From JAUXEH01 sp965602945 (GTDB lineage Bacteria > Acidobacteriota > Aminicenantia > Aminicenantales > Aminicenantaceae): a DNA stretch of 15,730 nucleotides. The notes beneath the pieces were generated by a model, which did no database searches, was not told where the DNA came from, and saw only the letters and a program-made list of their open reading frames with translations. Position 1 is the first letter of the stretch; each line of letters opens with the position of its first letter. Shown in pieces: positions 6,334 to 14,834 of this stretch. Position numbers and translations under genes: made by a program. Location of the stretch: NCBI GenBank assembly GCA_965602945.1, contig CBFDBC010000067.1, forward strand, positions 1 to 15,730. Direction: 5' to 3'.

Positions 6334-6759
6334 GTGGGAAACGCGCTTATCCCCCTGTTGCTGCTGGCAACTCTCTCCCCTTCCTCCACGGCCCGGAGCA
6401 TCGAGCGGGCCTTCCTTCAGAACAACGCCCGGATCCTCCTCGATTTCCTGCCGGCAGAGGGACGCATCAGCCTTTCTTTACCGGAACCCATCTCCTTTTC
6501 CGATCAACTCTCCGATCAGCAGACCTATCTGCTGCTGAAAAAAATCTTCACCACATTTACCACACTGGAATTCTTTTCTGAGCTGCGTGAGGCGCCACAG
6601 GGGAAAAAACGCTATTTTTTCAAGGCCCGGTGGTCTTTCCAGGACAAAAATAAGAACCTCTATGCCTTGGATGTTTTGTTCCAGCTCGGCCTGGTCCCGG
6701 ATGGGACGGAGGCCTCCCCGGACTGGAAGATCACGGAAATCAGAGCGGAAAAGATTTGA
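6334..6759 (+). CDS. Small exported protein coupled to the histidine kinase
   Basis: A 141-aa protein with an N-terminal hydrophobic segment (about residues 4-16) ending near STA, which reads as a signal peptide without the usual basic n-region. The mature part resembles NTF2-like/DUF4783-type proteins in outline: helix-forming start (SIERAFLQNN...LLDFLP), a helical FSDQLSDQQTYLLLKKIF, then strands ending in WKITEIRAEKI. That comparison is from memory and weak. Start is GTG at 6334: an in-frame TAG at 6322 excludes anything longer than three more codons, and no Shine-Dalgarno is visible. The stop codon overlaps the TTG start of the kinase (TTGA, 6756-6759), so the two are translationally coupled. 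A periplasmic partner or ligand-binding accessory of the kinase is a reasonable guess. Confidence 0.75.
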   Translation: MGNALIPLLLLATLSPSSTARSIERAFLQNNARILLDFLPAEGRISLSLPEPISFSDQLSDQQTYLLLKKIFTTFTTLEFFSELREAPQGKKRYFFKARWSFQDKNKNLYALDVLFQLGLVPDGTEASPDWKITEIRAEKI

Positions 6760-9700
6760 AGCAAACCACCGGATCCGGCCCCAGAGACCTGCTGCCCATC
6801 GGGCTGTGGACCGCTGTGGTCCTGGCGCTTGTCTTCCTGCTCCTTTCCCGGATAGCGCCCCCGCTTCTCTCCTCCAGCGATGAACAAAAGATCATAAGCC
6901 GGCTGCGCGACCAGAAAACCGCCATAATTGAAGAGTTCCAAGAAGCCGGCAGCAGGCTCCTGGCGAAACACGAAGCCCTCTCGGAATCCGAGTGGCCCGG
7001 GAGCACGCAGGAGCGGTTCCTCTTTTTGAAGAATCTGTGTGACGATCCGGAACTTGAGGGGATCGCCTTCTACGATCACTACATCGGGGAAATCGGACTG
7101 TGGTATGGGACGGTCATCGACATCAATCCCATCTTCAGGGAGGCCCAGTCCCTCGATCCGGATGCCGTCACGCTGCAGTCGACACTCCTCATCCGGGATA
7201 AGTCTTCGGTATATCTCATCACCTACAATGAAATGCCATCGGGAGACTATGTGATCTTTTACAGGCTCCTGGCCTTTCTCCCGGAATTCAAGGCGCGGTA
7301 TCTTCAGGAAAAGCATATACTCAAAGCATCACTCCTGGCTCACTGTACGATCCAATACTTCGGTTTTCGGGAAGACGTCTCGGGAGACAACGCTTTCTTC
7401 CAGCGGAACGGTGATGAATACATCGGTCAGCCGGACCTCCAGGGCCAGATCCAGAACATCTACTTTCCCATCCGGAACGAGAAAGGCCGGATCATGGCCA
7501 CGGTCGACCTGGCATCCCCTTCGCTGTCTTCACGTCAGACAAGCCAGAAGGAAACCCTGCTGAGCATCGGATATCTGTTTCTTATCACCGCCTTGATACT
7601 CCTGCTTCTGATCCAGACCAAACGCATGGCTTCTCCGACCTCACGACGCTTGCGGATCCTTTTGACCATCCTGATCCTTCTAGGAGGTCTGAGGGCACTG
7701 TTTATCCCCCTGAGCCGGCTGGAAAAATTCCGGAACCTGGACGTGTTTTCCCCCGCGGAGGCCGGTTTGGTCTCCATGGGAGATCTGACAATCTCGCCGG
7801 CCGATCTTCTCCTGAGCGGTCTGTGTCTTTTCCTCATGGTCGGCTATGTGTTCCGAGTGCTGTGGACGGGGGGCGGCCCTCGGGCTCCTTTGCGGAGAGC
7901 CCCGGCAAGGATACTTGCCGTGGCGGCATCCTGCCTGGCCGCATTCTCTTTTCTCTGGATTTTCCAGATGTTTCTGCAGCGCATGGTCCTGAACTCCAGT
8001 TTCAGCCTGCTGCACGTTTCCGCACGTCCCGCCTACCTCCTGGTCCAGCTCGCCGTTTTCTTCTTTTTCAGCGCGTTCGTACTTTTGTTATACATGTCAT
8101 TCCGGCTCGCCACCTCCCTCATCGCCGGGCAACGGACGATGGCGATCGCGCTGGCTGGAACCTTCTGCGTGTACCTGGCTGCATTCTGGGGGGACATCCC
8201 CATTCCGGTGCTGTTCCTGCATGGACTCCTGGGTTCGACCCTTTATCTGGCCGCCATCACGCCCAGCCTCTCCCGGCGCAGGCAGGTCCAGTTCCTGGCC
8301 TTTTTGGCGGCGGTTTTGATGACCAATTTCACGATCAATCATGCCGAGGAACAGAAAAACCGCTCTATCCTGCAGAACTCCGTACAGAACACGATCCTCT
8401 CACTGGAGGAATGGGGAAGGTTCTATATCCAGCAGTCCCTGCCCTCCATCGATAAGGAGGTCGGCCGGATCACCGAGATGCTGAAGAGCACGCGGAGACA
8501 CGACTATGCTCGAGATCTGTGGAGAGGCACACTTTTGGCCAAGTCGAACTGGTACTCAAGCCTGGAGCTGATCGCATCCGACGGGATGATCGTATCGCGT
8601 TTCTCTCTCAACATCCCGGAGATGTACCGAGCGGATATTTCCCTGCCGGAAGCGCGGGACTGGAGGGTCATCTCAGAACAGCTGTCATACTGGGGAAAGG
8701 ACAGAGACTTCCTCATCGCTTACAAAGACTGGTACGAGGAGGGATCGCGGGTGGGGCGGATCATGATCATGCTGTCCGTCGATTACGAAATGCTGCCTTT
8801 CCTCTATTCCTCCAACCCCTATTCCGAGCTTCTCAGAATCGCATCCTACCCGTCCCTCGACCGGCTGGATCTGGGATTCGCGGTCTTCGATCTCGAGGGC
8901 AGGCTGCTCTTCAATCCCTATAACCTGTCCACGGGGCTCCCTGAGCCGCTGCTGCAGGACGCGCTGGCTACGGAGGAATCCATCTGGACGGATTTCGTGG
9001 ACAAGGACAGATCCTTCCACACGCTGATGTTTCCTCACAAAGACAGGATCTATGCCCTCCTCCTTCCCCATAAGACCTGGCTGAAATACGCGACGGATTT
9101 TCTTAAGCTGTTCTTCATGTACTCCGCGTGCATGGCCGCACCGGCACTGTTTATTTATGTCGGGACGTCCCGCAAGAACAGGACCGGCCTTCTGTGGTCG
9201 TTCTCAAACCGGGTATACATAGCTTTTGTGGTCATCGCCCTCATCCCCCTCCTCCTCTTCATGATGTCGACTCAGAACTTCTTCGCCCGCGTCTACGCGC
9301 AGAAGATCACGGAGGAAGCCGAGTCTCATGCCAATTACGCACACCGTGTCTTCGAGGACTACGTCTTCCAGCAGCAGGAAGATCAAGGCTCGCTCACCAT
9401 CCCTCCCGAAGAGCTGCTCATCCGGATCAGCAACGCGATAGCGCACGACGTCCATCTCTACCTGGACGGCAACATCTACGGGACGAGCCACAGGGAGTTT
9501 TTCGAGTACGGCCTGCTCCCGGATCTCATCGACGGGGAGATATTCTACAAGATCCAGTACGAGAACAATCCCCTCTACACCCAGACACAGAAGATCGGGG
9601 ATTATTCCTTCCACACGCTCACGATCCCCTACTATTTCCAGGACAACTTTCTCCTCATCTCCCTCCCATTTCCCCTGGAAGAGCAGCAGGCCTCCCGCGC

Positions 9701-10625
9701 ACGCGCCGATTTTCTCGAATTTCTCTTTCTGCTTTCCGTGCTGTTCATCCTCATCGTGCTGCTGTTCGGACGTGCCGCCGGCGCCACCATCACTTCCCCC
9801 ATCCGCAAGCTGCTGGCAGGGACCAAGGAGGTCAGCCTGGGGAACCTGGAAATATCGATCCCGTACGAACATGATGACGAGATGAAAACCCTGGTCAGCG
9901 GATTCAACGACATGGTCCTCAGCCTCAAGCAGCACCAGCAGGACCTGGCCGACCTGGGCAAAAAGGTGGCATGGGCAGAGATGGCCCGCAAGGTGGCTCA
10001 CGAGATCAAGAATCCCCTGACACCCATCCAGCTGTCCGCGGAGCACCTCCTCCGCGTCTATGAGGAGCGACCCGGAGAATTCGAAGACGCGCTGAAGGAA
10101 TCCACCAGCTACATCGTCACCGAGGTGGAGCACCTGCGCAAGATCGCCCAGGAATTCCTGGAGACCTCCAAAGAGGAGATGCTCCAGAAAGAAGACCTGG
10201 ACCTGAAGGTCATACTGGAGGAAACCCTGGAACCCTACCGGAAGATATTGACCGAGAGGATCCAGTTCAGAGTTTCCTTCTCAGGCGAGAGATTCACTTT
10301 TTCGGGCGATCAGGCCAAGATCAAGATCGTCCTTCGCAACATCCTCACAAACGCCATCGAATCCATCCAGGACCGTGGGCTTATCAGCATAGACCTGTCT
10401 TCTCCAGAGTCGGGCCTGCAGCTGGATATCGCCGACACCGGGCCCGGCCTGGAACCGGACATCCTGGAGCGTATCTTCGAGCCCTACTTTTCCACCAAAG
10501 ACGTGGGCACCGGCCTGGGACTCCCGATAGCCAAGAAGATCATTACGGATCACGGTGGAGCCATCCTGGCCCAGCCCAATGCCCCTAAGGGTTTGAAGAT
10601 CCGGATCAGCCTGCCCGGAACTTGA
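6756..10625 (+). CDS. NtrY-like multi-TM sensor histidine kinase, 1289 aa
   Basis: A very large membrane histidine kinase. TM1 is at about 12-33, followed by an extracytoplasmic region (34-265). A block of about eight TM segments spans 268-527. A second large soluble domain (530-783) has Cache-like strand/helix alternation. Two TMs follow (784-803, 820-838), then a third soluble region (839-983) and a last TM (984-1005). HAMP covers 1006-1058. The H-box ARKVAHEIKNPLTPIQ has the phospho-acceptor H1082; the N-box is NILTNAIESI (N1199), G1 DTGPGL (D1227) and G2 GTGLGL (G1251). The PLTPIQLSAEHL wording is characteristic of NtrY-type kinases. The start is TTG in a TTGA overlap with the exported-protein gene, with GGAAAAG upstream. 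No response regulator is adjacent, so the kinase is an orphan in this window. The signal sensed is unknown. Confidence 0.92.
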   Translation: MKQTTGSGPRDLLPIGLWTAVVLALVFLLLSRIAPPLLSSSDEQKIISRLRDQKTAIIEEFQEAGSRLLAKHEALSESEWPGSTQERFLFLKNLCDDPELEGIAFYDHYIGEIGLWYGTVIDINPIFREAQSLDPDAVTLQSTLLIRDKSSVYLITYNEMPSGDYVIFYRLLAFLPEFKARYLQEKHILKASLLAHCTIQYFGFREDVSGDNAFFQRNGDEYIGQPDLQGQIQNIYFPIRNEKGRIMATVDLASPSLSSRQTSQKETLLSIGYLFLITALILLLLIQTKRMASPTSRRLRILLTILILLGGLRALFIPLSRLEKFRNLDVFSPAEAGLVSMGDLTISPADLLLSGLCLFLMVGYVFRVLWTGGGPRAPLRRAPARILAVAASCLAAFSFLWIFQMFLQRMVLNSSFSLLHVSARPAYLLVQLAVFFFFSAFVLLLYMSFRLATSLIAGQRTMAIALAGTFCVYLAAFWGDIPIPVLFLHGLLGSTLYLAAITPSLSRRRQVQFLAFLAAVLMTNFTINHAEEQKNRSILQNSVQNTILSLEEWGRFYIQQSLPSIDKEVGRITEMLKSTRRHDYARDLWRGTLLAKSNWYSSLELIASDGMIVSRFSLNIPEMYRADISLPEARDWRVISEQLSYWGKDRDFLIAYKDWYEEGSRVGRIMIMLSVDYEMLPFLYSSNPYSELLRIASYPSLDRLDLGFAVFDLEGRLLFNPYNLSTGLPEPLLQDALATEESIWTDFVDKDRSFHTLMFPHKDRIYALLLPHKTWLKYATDFLKLFFMYSACMAAPALFIYVGTSRKNRTGLLWSFSNRVYIAFVVIALIPLLLFMMSTQNFFARVYAQKITEEAESHANYAHRVFEDYVFQQQEDQGSLTIPPEELLIRISNAIAHDVHLYLDGNIYGTSHREFFEYGLLPDLIDGEIFYKIQYENNPLYTQTQKIGDYSFHTLTIPYYFQDNFLLISLPFPLEEQQASRARADFLEFLFLLSVLFILIVLLFGRAAGATITSPIRKLLAGTKEVSLGNLEISIPYEHDDEMKTLVSGFNDMVLSLKQHQQDLADLGKKVAWAEMARKVAHEIKNPLTPIQLSAEHLLRVYEERPGEFEDALKESTSYIVTEVEHLRKIAQEFLETSKEEMLQKEDLDLKVILEETLEPYRKILTERIQFRVSFSGERFTFSGDQAKIKIVLRNILTNAIESIQDRGLISIDLSSPESGLQLDIADTGPGLEPDILERIFEPYFSTKDVGTGLGLPIAKKIITDHGGAILAQPNAPKGLKIRISLPGT

Positions 10626-10627
10626 TC

Positions 10628-10643
10628 CCCGACTCCGGGTTTT
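10628..10643 (+). terminator. Weak terminator after the kinase gene
   Basis: CCCG-ACTC-CGGG (10628-10639), a four-base-pair GC stem, is followed directly by TTTT (10640-10643), three bases after the kinase stop. It is short and may be only partly effective. Confidence 0.35.
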
Positions 10644-10732
10644 CGCCCTCCTTCCGAATCGTGCTCGACTCTCACGACTAAATAGTTGCATACCGGCATA
10701 TGCCAAGAAAAACTGGAAGTTTTAAGAGAAAT

Positions 10733-11695
10733 ATGGAAAAATACATGGCAATGAAATTCCCAACTATTCGACTAATCACAGCCATGGTCGTGCTCCTGAC
10801 CGTCATCTCCCTGCCTGCCCGGGGCGAACGCGTGAGCCTCAAGTTCAGCTACAGCACCAACAGGATAAGCGGGAACGATATCAACACCTGGATCGATTCC
10901 TTCAATCTCCTGTGGCAGGACTGGAAGAACGTCAACGGAGGCGACCTGCAGGGGCAGTTCGTGCCCATCAAATTTCCCAACGGCCTGGAGCTCGAGCTGC
11001 GTATCCCCTTGTACAAGGGCCTGGCCCTCAACCTGGCCGGAAGTTGGATGAGCAGCACCGAAGATGGGACCGTCAGTTTCCAGCATGCCAGCGGCCAGCA
11101 GAGTGATGAGCAGTACATCCTGAACAAGGTCCGGGCCGTGCCTCTGAAGATCGGACTCAGCTATGCCTTCGCCCTCCCGCCGTTCCCCAGGCTGTCCCTG
11201 TTGGCGGGAGTGGGGCAGCACATCCTGCTGGTGTCCTACGACAGCATCAACAACAACAAATCCGTCTTCTCTGACCCCGGAAACACGCTTGAGATAAACA
11301 AAGACAACGAGTATTCATCGGAATCGCTCGGCCTCTACGCCAATCTGGGAGCCGAGCTGGAACTCCTCGAGTTCATGGCCGTGGTGGTGGAGGGCGAAAA
11401 AGTCTGGAACAGCACCGACGGTTTCAAGGGACCCTATCGCTATGAAGCCCTGGGATTTTCTGGGGGCAATTTGACCCAGGCCGGCAAGGCCTCACTCTAC
11501 TTCTACGAGAGCGATTACATCGGCACAGGAACCTTTTACAGCGTCCTCGCCGGGCATGGCATGAAACCCGAAGACCAGCTGGATTACCCTTTGGATGGAG
11601 GCCCCATACCCGGGCCGGCGATCAAAAACGTCCGTCAGGGAGAGTTGGACTTCAATACCATCTCCTTCAAGATTGGGATCCGGTTTAAATTTTGA
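10733..11695 (+). CDS. Outer-membrane beta-barrel protein, function unknown
   Basis: About 320 aa. A signal peptide (basic start, hydrophobic TAMVVLLTVISLP, cleavage near ARG-E) is followed by alternating amphipathic strands rich in aromatic and small residues (LELELRIPLYKGLALNLAGSW, VPLKIGLSYAFAL, LGLYANLGAELEL). The chain ends in FKIGIRFKF, a strand with terminal Phe, the BAM-recognised signature of Gram-negative barrels. I estimate 10-12 strands (OmpW/porin-like size) without assigning a family. In-frame ATGs occur at 10700, 10733 and 10745. 10733 is favoured by AAGAGA a few bases upstream and a sensible signal peptide; 10700 has no ribosome-binding site and lies inside the palindrome GGCATATGCC. 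The gap to the kinase (10626-10732) shows no clear promoter. The flavodoxin gene follows after 20 bp. Confidence 0.8.
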   Translation: MEKYMAMKFPTIRLITAMVVLLTVISLPARGERVSLKFSYSTNRISGNDINTWIDSFNLLWQDWKNVNGGDLQGQFVPIKFPNGLELELRIPLYKGLALNLAGSWMSSTEDGTVSFQHASGQQSDEQYILNKVRAVPLKIGLSYAFALPPFPRLSLLAGVGQHILLVSYDSINNNKSVFSDPGNTLEINKDNEYSSESLGLYANLGAELELLEFMAVVVEGEKVWNSTDGFKGPYRYEALGFSGGNLTQAGKASLYFYESDYIGTGTFYSVLAGHGMKPEDQLDYPLDGGPIPGPAIKNVRQGELDFNTISFKIGIRFKF

Positions 11696-11715
11696 CCTGA
11701 AATAAGGGACCCATA

Positions 11716-12222
11716 ATGTCAAGAATTCTCGTGGCCTATTACAGCCGGACCGGAAACACCAAACAGGTAGCCAAAGCGATCTGCGAAGCGTTGGATGGGG
11801 AAAAGAGTATTGAACCCATTGGGCAGCATGCAGACCGGGAGACAGATGAATTCAACTTGGTTTTTGCGGGCTTCCCCGTGCATTCACACAGCGTCCCCTA
11901 TGCCGTGGAGGAGTTCCTGAAATCCATCCCCGAGGGCAAGAAGATCGCTTTTTTCTCGACGCACGGCTCCCTCACCGGCAGTCGGTTGTCCAGAGAAGCC
12001 CTGGAAAACGCGACGGTGCTTTGTGCGAGAGCGCATGTGCTGGGCACGTTCTCCTGCCGGGGCAGGGTGTCTCCTCAGGCTCTTGACGTCCTGATGAGAT
12101 CCCCGGAGCACAGGGCATGGGCCGGGATGGCGGCGTCAGCCGCAACGCATCCGGATGAGAGCGATCTGGAGGATGCCCGTAATTTCGCGGCCTGGGTCCT
12201 CACCCTCGCCGCGCAAGACTAA
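11716..12222 (+). CDS. Flavodoxin family protein
   Basis: A 168-aa flavodoxin-like, FMN-binding protein. The N-terminal phosphate-binding loop YYSRTGNTKQ (8-17) follows strand 1 (RILVAY). NLVFAGFPVHSHSVP and KIAFFSTHGS carry the loops expected near the isoalloxazine ring, and GTFSCRGRVS is the later conserved loop of the flavodoxin_4/NADPH-FMN-type families. It probably acts as a cytoplasmic one- or two-electron carrier, or as an FMN reductase-like protein. The ribosome-binding site is AAGGGA, seven bases before the ATG. It lies 20 bp downstream of the beta-barrel gene with no terminator between, so the two are probably co-transcribed. Its stop TAA is directly followed by the opposing stop of the epimerase gene. 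Confidence 0.87.
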   Translation: MSRILVAYYSRTGNTKQVAKAICEALDGEKSIEPIGQHADRETDEFNLVFAGFPVHSHSVPYAVEEFLKSIPEGKKIAFFSTHGSLTGSRLSREALENATVLCARAHVLGTFSCRGRVSPQALDVLMRSPEHRAWAGMAASAATHPDESDLEDARNFAAWVLTLAAQD

Positions 12223-12630
12223 TCAGGCTTTTTGCTTGAGCTCGATAAGCACCCCATTGAAACTCTTTGGATGGACAAAGGCGACACGGCTTCCCCCGGC
12301 TCCGGCCACGGGGCTCTCATGGATCAAATCGGCCTTGCCTCGCTTCAGTTCTTCCAGGGCCAGCTCGATATCGTCGACCTCAAAGCAAAAATGATGGATC
12401 CCTTCACCGTTATTGGCCAGAAACCGGGCGACAGGAGAATCTTCGCCCAACGGGGAAATCAGCTCCAGGGAAGGGCTGCCCGGAGCTGTCAGCTTGCACA
12501 AACGAACACCTCTTTCCGGGAGCTCCTCGACCTCGCCCGCTTCCATCCCCAGGGACGAGATCCATCGTGCCGCGCTGTTATCGATGTTTTCGACTGCGAT
12601 CGCGACGTGATCCATCTTCGTGATCCCCAT
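12223..12630 (-). CDS. mce: Methylmalonyl-CoA epimerase
   Basis: A 135-aa vicinal-oxygen-chelate enzyme interconverting (S)- and (R)-methylmalonyl-CoA, linking propionyl-CoA carboxylation with the B12-dependent mutase. The family opening KMDHVAIAV is present. Metal ligands by pattern are H8, E56 (SLELISP), H80 (GIHHFCFEV) and E130 (GVLIEL). The length is standard for the family. ATG at 12630 is preceded by GGGAGG inside the end of the MeaB gene, and only one base separates the MeaB stop from this start. It is the last gene of the acyl-CoA dehydrogenase-MeaB-epimerase operon. The mutase subunits are not in the window. Confidence 0.95.
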   Translation of the reverse strand: MGITKMDHVAIAVENIDNSAARWISSLGMEAGEVEELPERGVRLCKLTAPGSPSLELISPLGEDSPVARFLANNGEGIHHFCFEVDDIELALEELKRGKADLIHESPVAGAGGSRVAFVHPKSFNGVLIELKQKA

Positions 12631-12631
12631 C

Positions 12632-13567
12632 TCACACCTCCCGGCTCTCCTGCAGGACTCGATCGGCCAGCGTATAGGGATCGACCTCCCTGCGGCTGAT
12701 ACTGTCGACCAGCAGTTCGAATTCGGCCTCAGACAGCGTGTCGGTCAATCTTTCAGCGATCTTCTCTCGCAGGATCGCCTTGAACATCCAGCTGACCCTG
12801 TGTCTCTGGCGCTTTTCCCGTTCCTCAGGCGATCGTGACCCGAGGCTGCGCTGCATCTCCTTCCAGAGGTCCTCGATCCCTTCTCCGCTGGGGGCGATGG
12901 TCTTCATGACCGGGATTGGGATCGTACCCTTCGCCCCTCCCGAGTCAAGCAGAGCATCAAGCCTCCGTTCCAGGGTATCGCAATCAGGTGAATCGGCTTT
13001 GTTGAGCACAAAAATGTCGGCGATCTCCATGATCCCGGCCTTGAAGATCTGAACATCGTCACCGGCATCCGGTGTCAGGATCACGAGGACCAGCTCTGCC
13101 AGCCGGACCACCTCCACCTCATCCTGGCCGACACCCACCGTCTCCACCAGGACCAGGTCTTTCCCTGCCGCCTCCAGCAGAGAGACCACATCGGCCGTTC
13201 CCCTGGCCACCCCGCCCAGGTAGCCGCGTGCAGCCATGCTGCGGATGAACACACGGGGATCGGCGCTGTGCCGCATCATGCGGATCCGGTCTCCCAGCAT
13301 TGCCCCTCCTGTGAACGGCGAGGAGGGATCCACGGCCACGATGCCGAGATTCCTGCCGGACCGGGTGATCAAGCCGGCCAGCCCATCCACCAGGGTGCTC
13401 TTCCCCGAGCCGGGCGCTCCGGTAATTCCCACTACAGATGCCCCGCCGGTGTGGGGGAATACGGCCCGCAGCAGATCCTGGGATGACGGATGACGGTTTT
13501 CCACAAGGGTAATGGCTCGTGCGAGCGCCCGTGTGTCTCCCCTCAGAAGCTCTTGTGCGATCTTCAT
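12632..13567 (-). CDS. meaB: Methylmalonyl-CoA mutase-associated GTPase MeaB
   Basis: A 311-aa G3E-family GTPase that protects and reloads adenosylcobalamin in methylmalonyl-CoA mutase (also annotated ArgK-like). The P-loop is GITGAPGSGKST (K56). VDPSSPFTGGAMLGDRIRM is the family-specific switch stretch, ETVGVGQDEVEV the G3 region, and VLNKAD the base-specificity motif. The C-terminal helical dimerisation arm is present, with normal total length. ATG at 13567 has no strong Shine-Dalgarno and lies 43 bp after the acyl-CoA dehydrogenase stop. Position between an acyl-CoA dehydrogenase and mce supports the methylmalonyl-CoA role. Related GTPases serve isobutyryl-CoA and similar B12 mutases, so the partner mutase is not proven. 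Confidence 0.95.
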   Translation of the reverse strand: MKIAQELLRGDTRALARAITLVENRHPSSQDLLRAVFPHTGGASVVGITGAPGSGKSTLVDGLAGLITRSGRNLGIVAVDPSSPFTGGAMLGDRIRMMRHSADPRVFIRSMAARGYLGGVARGTADVVSLLEAAGKDLVLVETVGVGQDEVEVVRLAELVLVILTPDAGDDVQIFKAGIMEIADIFVLNKADSPDCDTLERRLDALLDSGGAKGTIPIPVMKTIAPSGEGIEDLWKEMQRSLGSRSPEEREKRQRHRVSWMFKAILREKIAERLTDTLSEAEFELLVDSISRREVDPYTLADRVLQESREV

Positions 13568-13610
13568 CGGTACAATGATCCGGGGCCTGGAAGGGGGTAC
13601 CGGCTGTGGA

Positions 13611-14753
13611 TCAGGACTTCAATATCTGCTGAGCGATGATCCACCGCTGGATCTCCGAGGTTCCCTCGCCGATCGTGGCCAGTTTGGAGTCCCGGTACAG
13701 CTTTTCGACAGGATATTCCTTGCTGAAGCCATAGCCTCCATGGATCTGGACCGCTACGGATGACACCTTGACCGCCAGTTCACTGGCGAACAGCTTGGCC
13801 ATAGCCGACTCTTTCGGGATCTTTTTACCCTGGTCCTCCAGGAACGCGGCACGGTAGGTGAGCAGGCGGGCGGCATCCAGCTCGGTATATCCATCGGCCA
13901 GCATCCACTGGATGGCCTGAAAATTGGCGATCGGCTGATCGAACTGCTCTCTTTCCTTGGCATACTTCAACGATGCATCCAGCGCTCCGGAGGCAACGCC
14001 CAGGGAAAAGCCGGCGATGCTGACGCGCCCCCCATCCAGGACGGCCATGGCCTGCTGGTATCCCGTGTCCGCTTCTCCCACGAGGGACTCTTCCGGCAGT
14101 TCAAGATCCTCGAAAACGAGCTCGGATGTGTCCGCCGCGCGTATGCCGAGCTTATCTTCCTTTTTCCCCACCCTGAATCCTGGCATGCCCTTTTCCGCAA
14201 TAAAGGCGGATATACCCTTGCGGCCCTGCTCCTGGTTGGTGATCGCCATGATCACATGGATCTCCGCCAGAGAGCCGTTGGTGATGAACATCTTGCTTCC
14301 GTTCACCACCCAGCGGTCTCCTTTTTTGACCGCCCGGGTTTTCATGGAGGCGGCATCCGAGCCGGCCGCAGCCTCTGTGAGCGCCCAGGCGCCGAGAGTC
14401 TCCCCGGTGGCCAACCGGGGAAGGTATTTTTTCTTCTGCTCTTCTGAGCCGAAGAGGTTGATGTGGTTGGAGCAGAGGGAGTTGTGAGCGGCCACGACCA
14501 ATCCCACAGAGGGATCGACTTTGGAGAGTTCTTCCAGGATGATGACATAGTCGACGTTGGAATATCCGGCCCCTTCGAACTCAGGAGGGATGATGATCCC
14601 CAGCAGTCCCATTCCCGCCAGCTTGTGCGTGAATTCTTCGGGCCATTTCCCCTGATCGTCGCTTTCCCTGACATGCGGTTGAATCTCTTTCTGGGCGAAA
14701 TTCCGGATGGCGTCCTTGAGGAGTTCCTGTTCCGCGGTGAGCAGAAAATTCAT
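13611..14753 (-). CDS. Short-chain acyl-CoA dehydrogenase
   Basis: A 380-aa FAD flavoenzyme of the acyl-CoA dehydrogenase family, oxidising acyl-CoA to enoyl-CoA and passing electrons to ETF. The helical N-terminal domain starts FLLTAEQELLKDAIRNFAQ. The FAD/substrate loop WALTEAAAGSDAASMKT is at about 125-140. The beta domain includes WVVNGSKMFITNG. The C-terminal domain has QIHGGYGFSKEYPVEKLYRD and IGEGTSEIQR, where E363 aligns with the catalytic base of short-chain (butyryl-CoA) dehydrogenases. The chain length of the substrate is inferred from that Glu position only. The ATG at 14753 has a GGGAAGGAA ribosome-binding site, and a promoter lies just upstream. First gene of the operon with meaB and mce, suggesting a branched or propionate-yielding substrate. 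Confidence 0.94.
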   Translation of the reverse strand: MNFLLTAEQELLKDAIRNFAQKEIQPHVRESDDQGKWPEEFTHKLAGMGLLGIIIPPEFEGAGYSNVDYVIILEELSKVDPSVGLVVAAHNSLCSNHINLFGSEEQKKKYLPRLATGETLGAWALTEAAAGSDAASMKTRAVKKGDRWVVNGSKMFITNGSLAEIHVIMAITNQEQGRKGISAFIAEKGMPGFRVGKKEDKLGIRAADTSELVFEDLELPEESLVGEADTGYQQAMAVLDGGRVSIAGFSLGVASGALDASLKYAKEREQFDQPIANFQAIQWMLADGYTELDAARLLTYRAAFLEDQGKKIPKESAMAKLFASELAVKVSSVAVQIHGGYGFSKEYPVEKLYRDSKLATIGEGTSEIQRWIIAQQILKS

Positions 14754-14785
14754 GATCGTTCCTTCCCTCAGCGTGATGTATGCTC

Positions 14786-14814
14786 ATCTTACCCACCGCG
14801 ACAAGAATTATCAA
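14786..14814 (-). promoter_or_regulatory. Promoter of the acd-meaB-mce operon
   Basis: On the minus strand: TTGATA (14814-14809), a 17-bp spacer and TAAGAT (14791-14786), 32 bp before the dehydrogenase start codon. It is divergent from the promoter at 14841-14869. Confidence 0.5.
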
Positions 14815-14834
14815 GCACATTTTCCCTGGTGCTG

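Noticed and set aside
9204..10133. Open frame of 309 codons on the minus strand
   Set aside because: Antisense to the histidine kinase and made mostly of V, L, D and E codons complementary to conserved kinase codons; no recognisable domain.
10695..10704. Perfect palindrome GGCATATGCC upstream of the beta-barrel gene
   Set aside because: Only 10 bp, not aligned with a promoter I can identify; could arise by chance.
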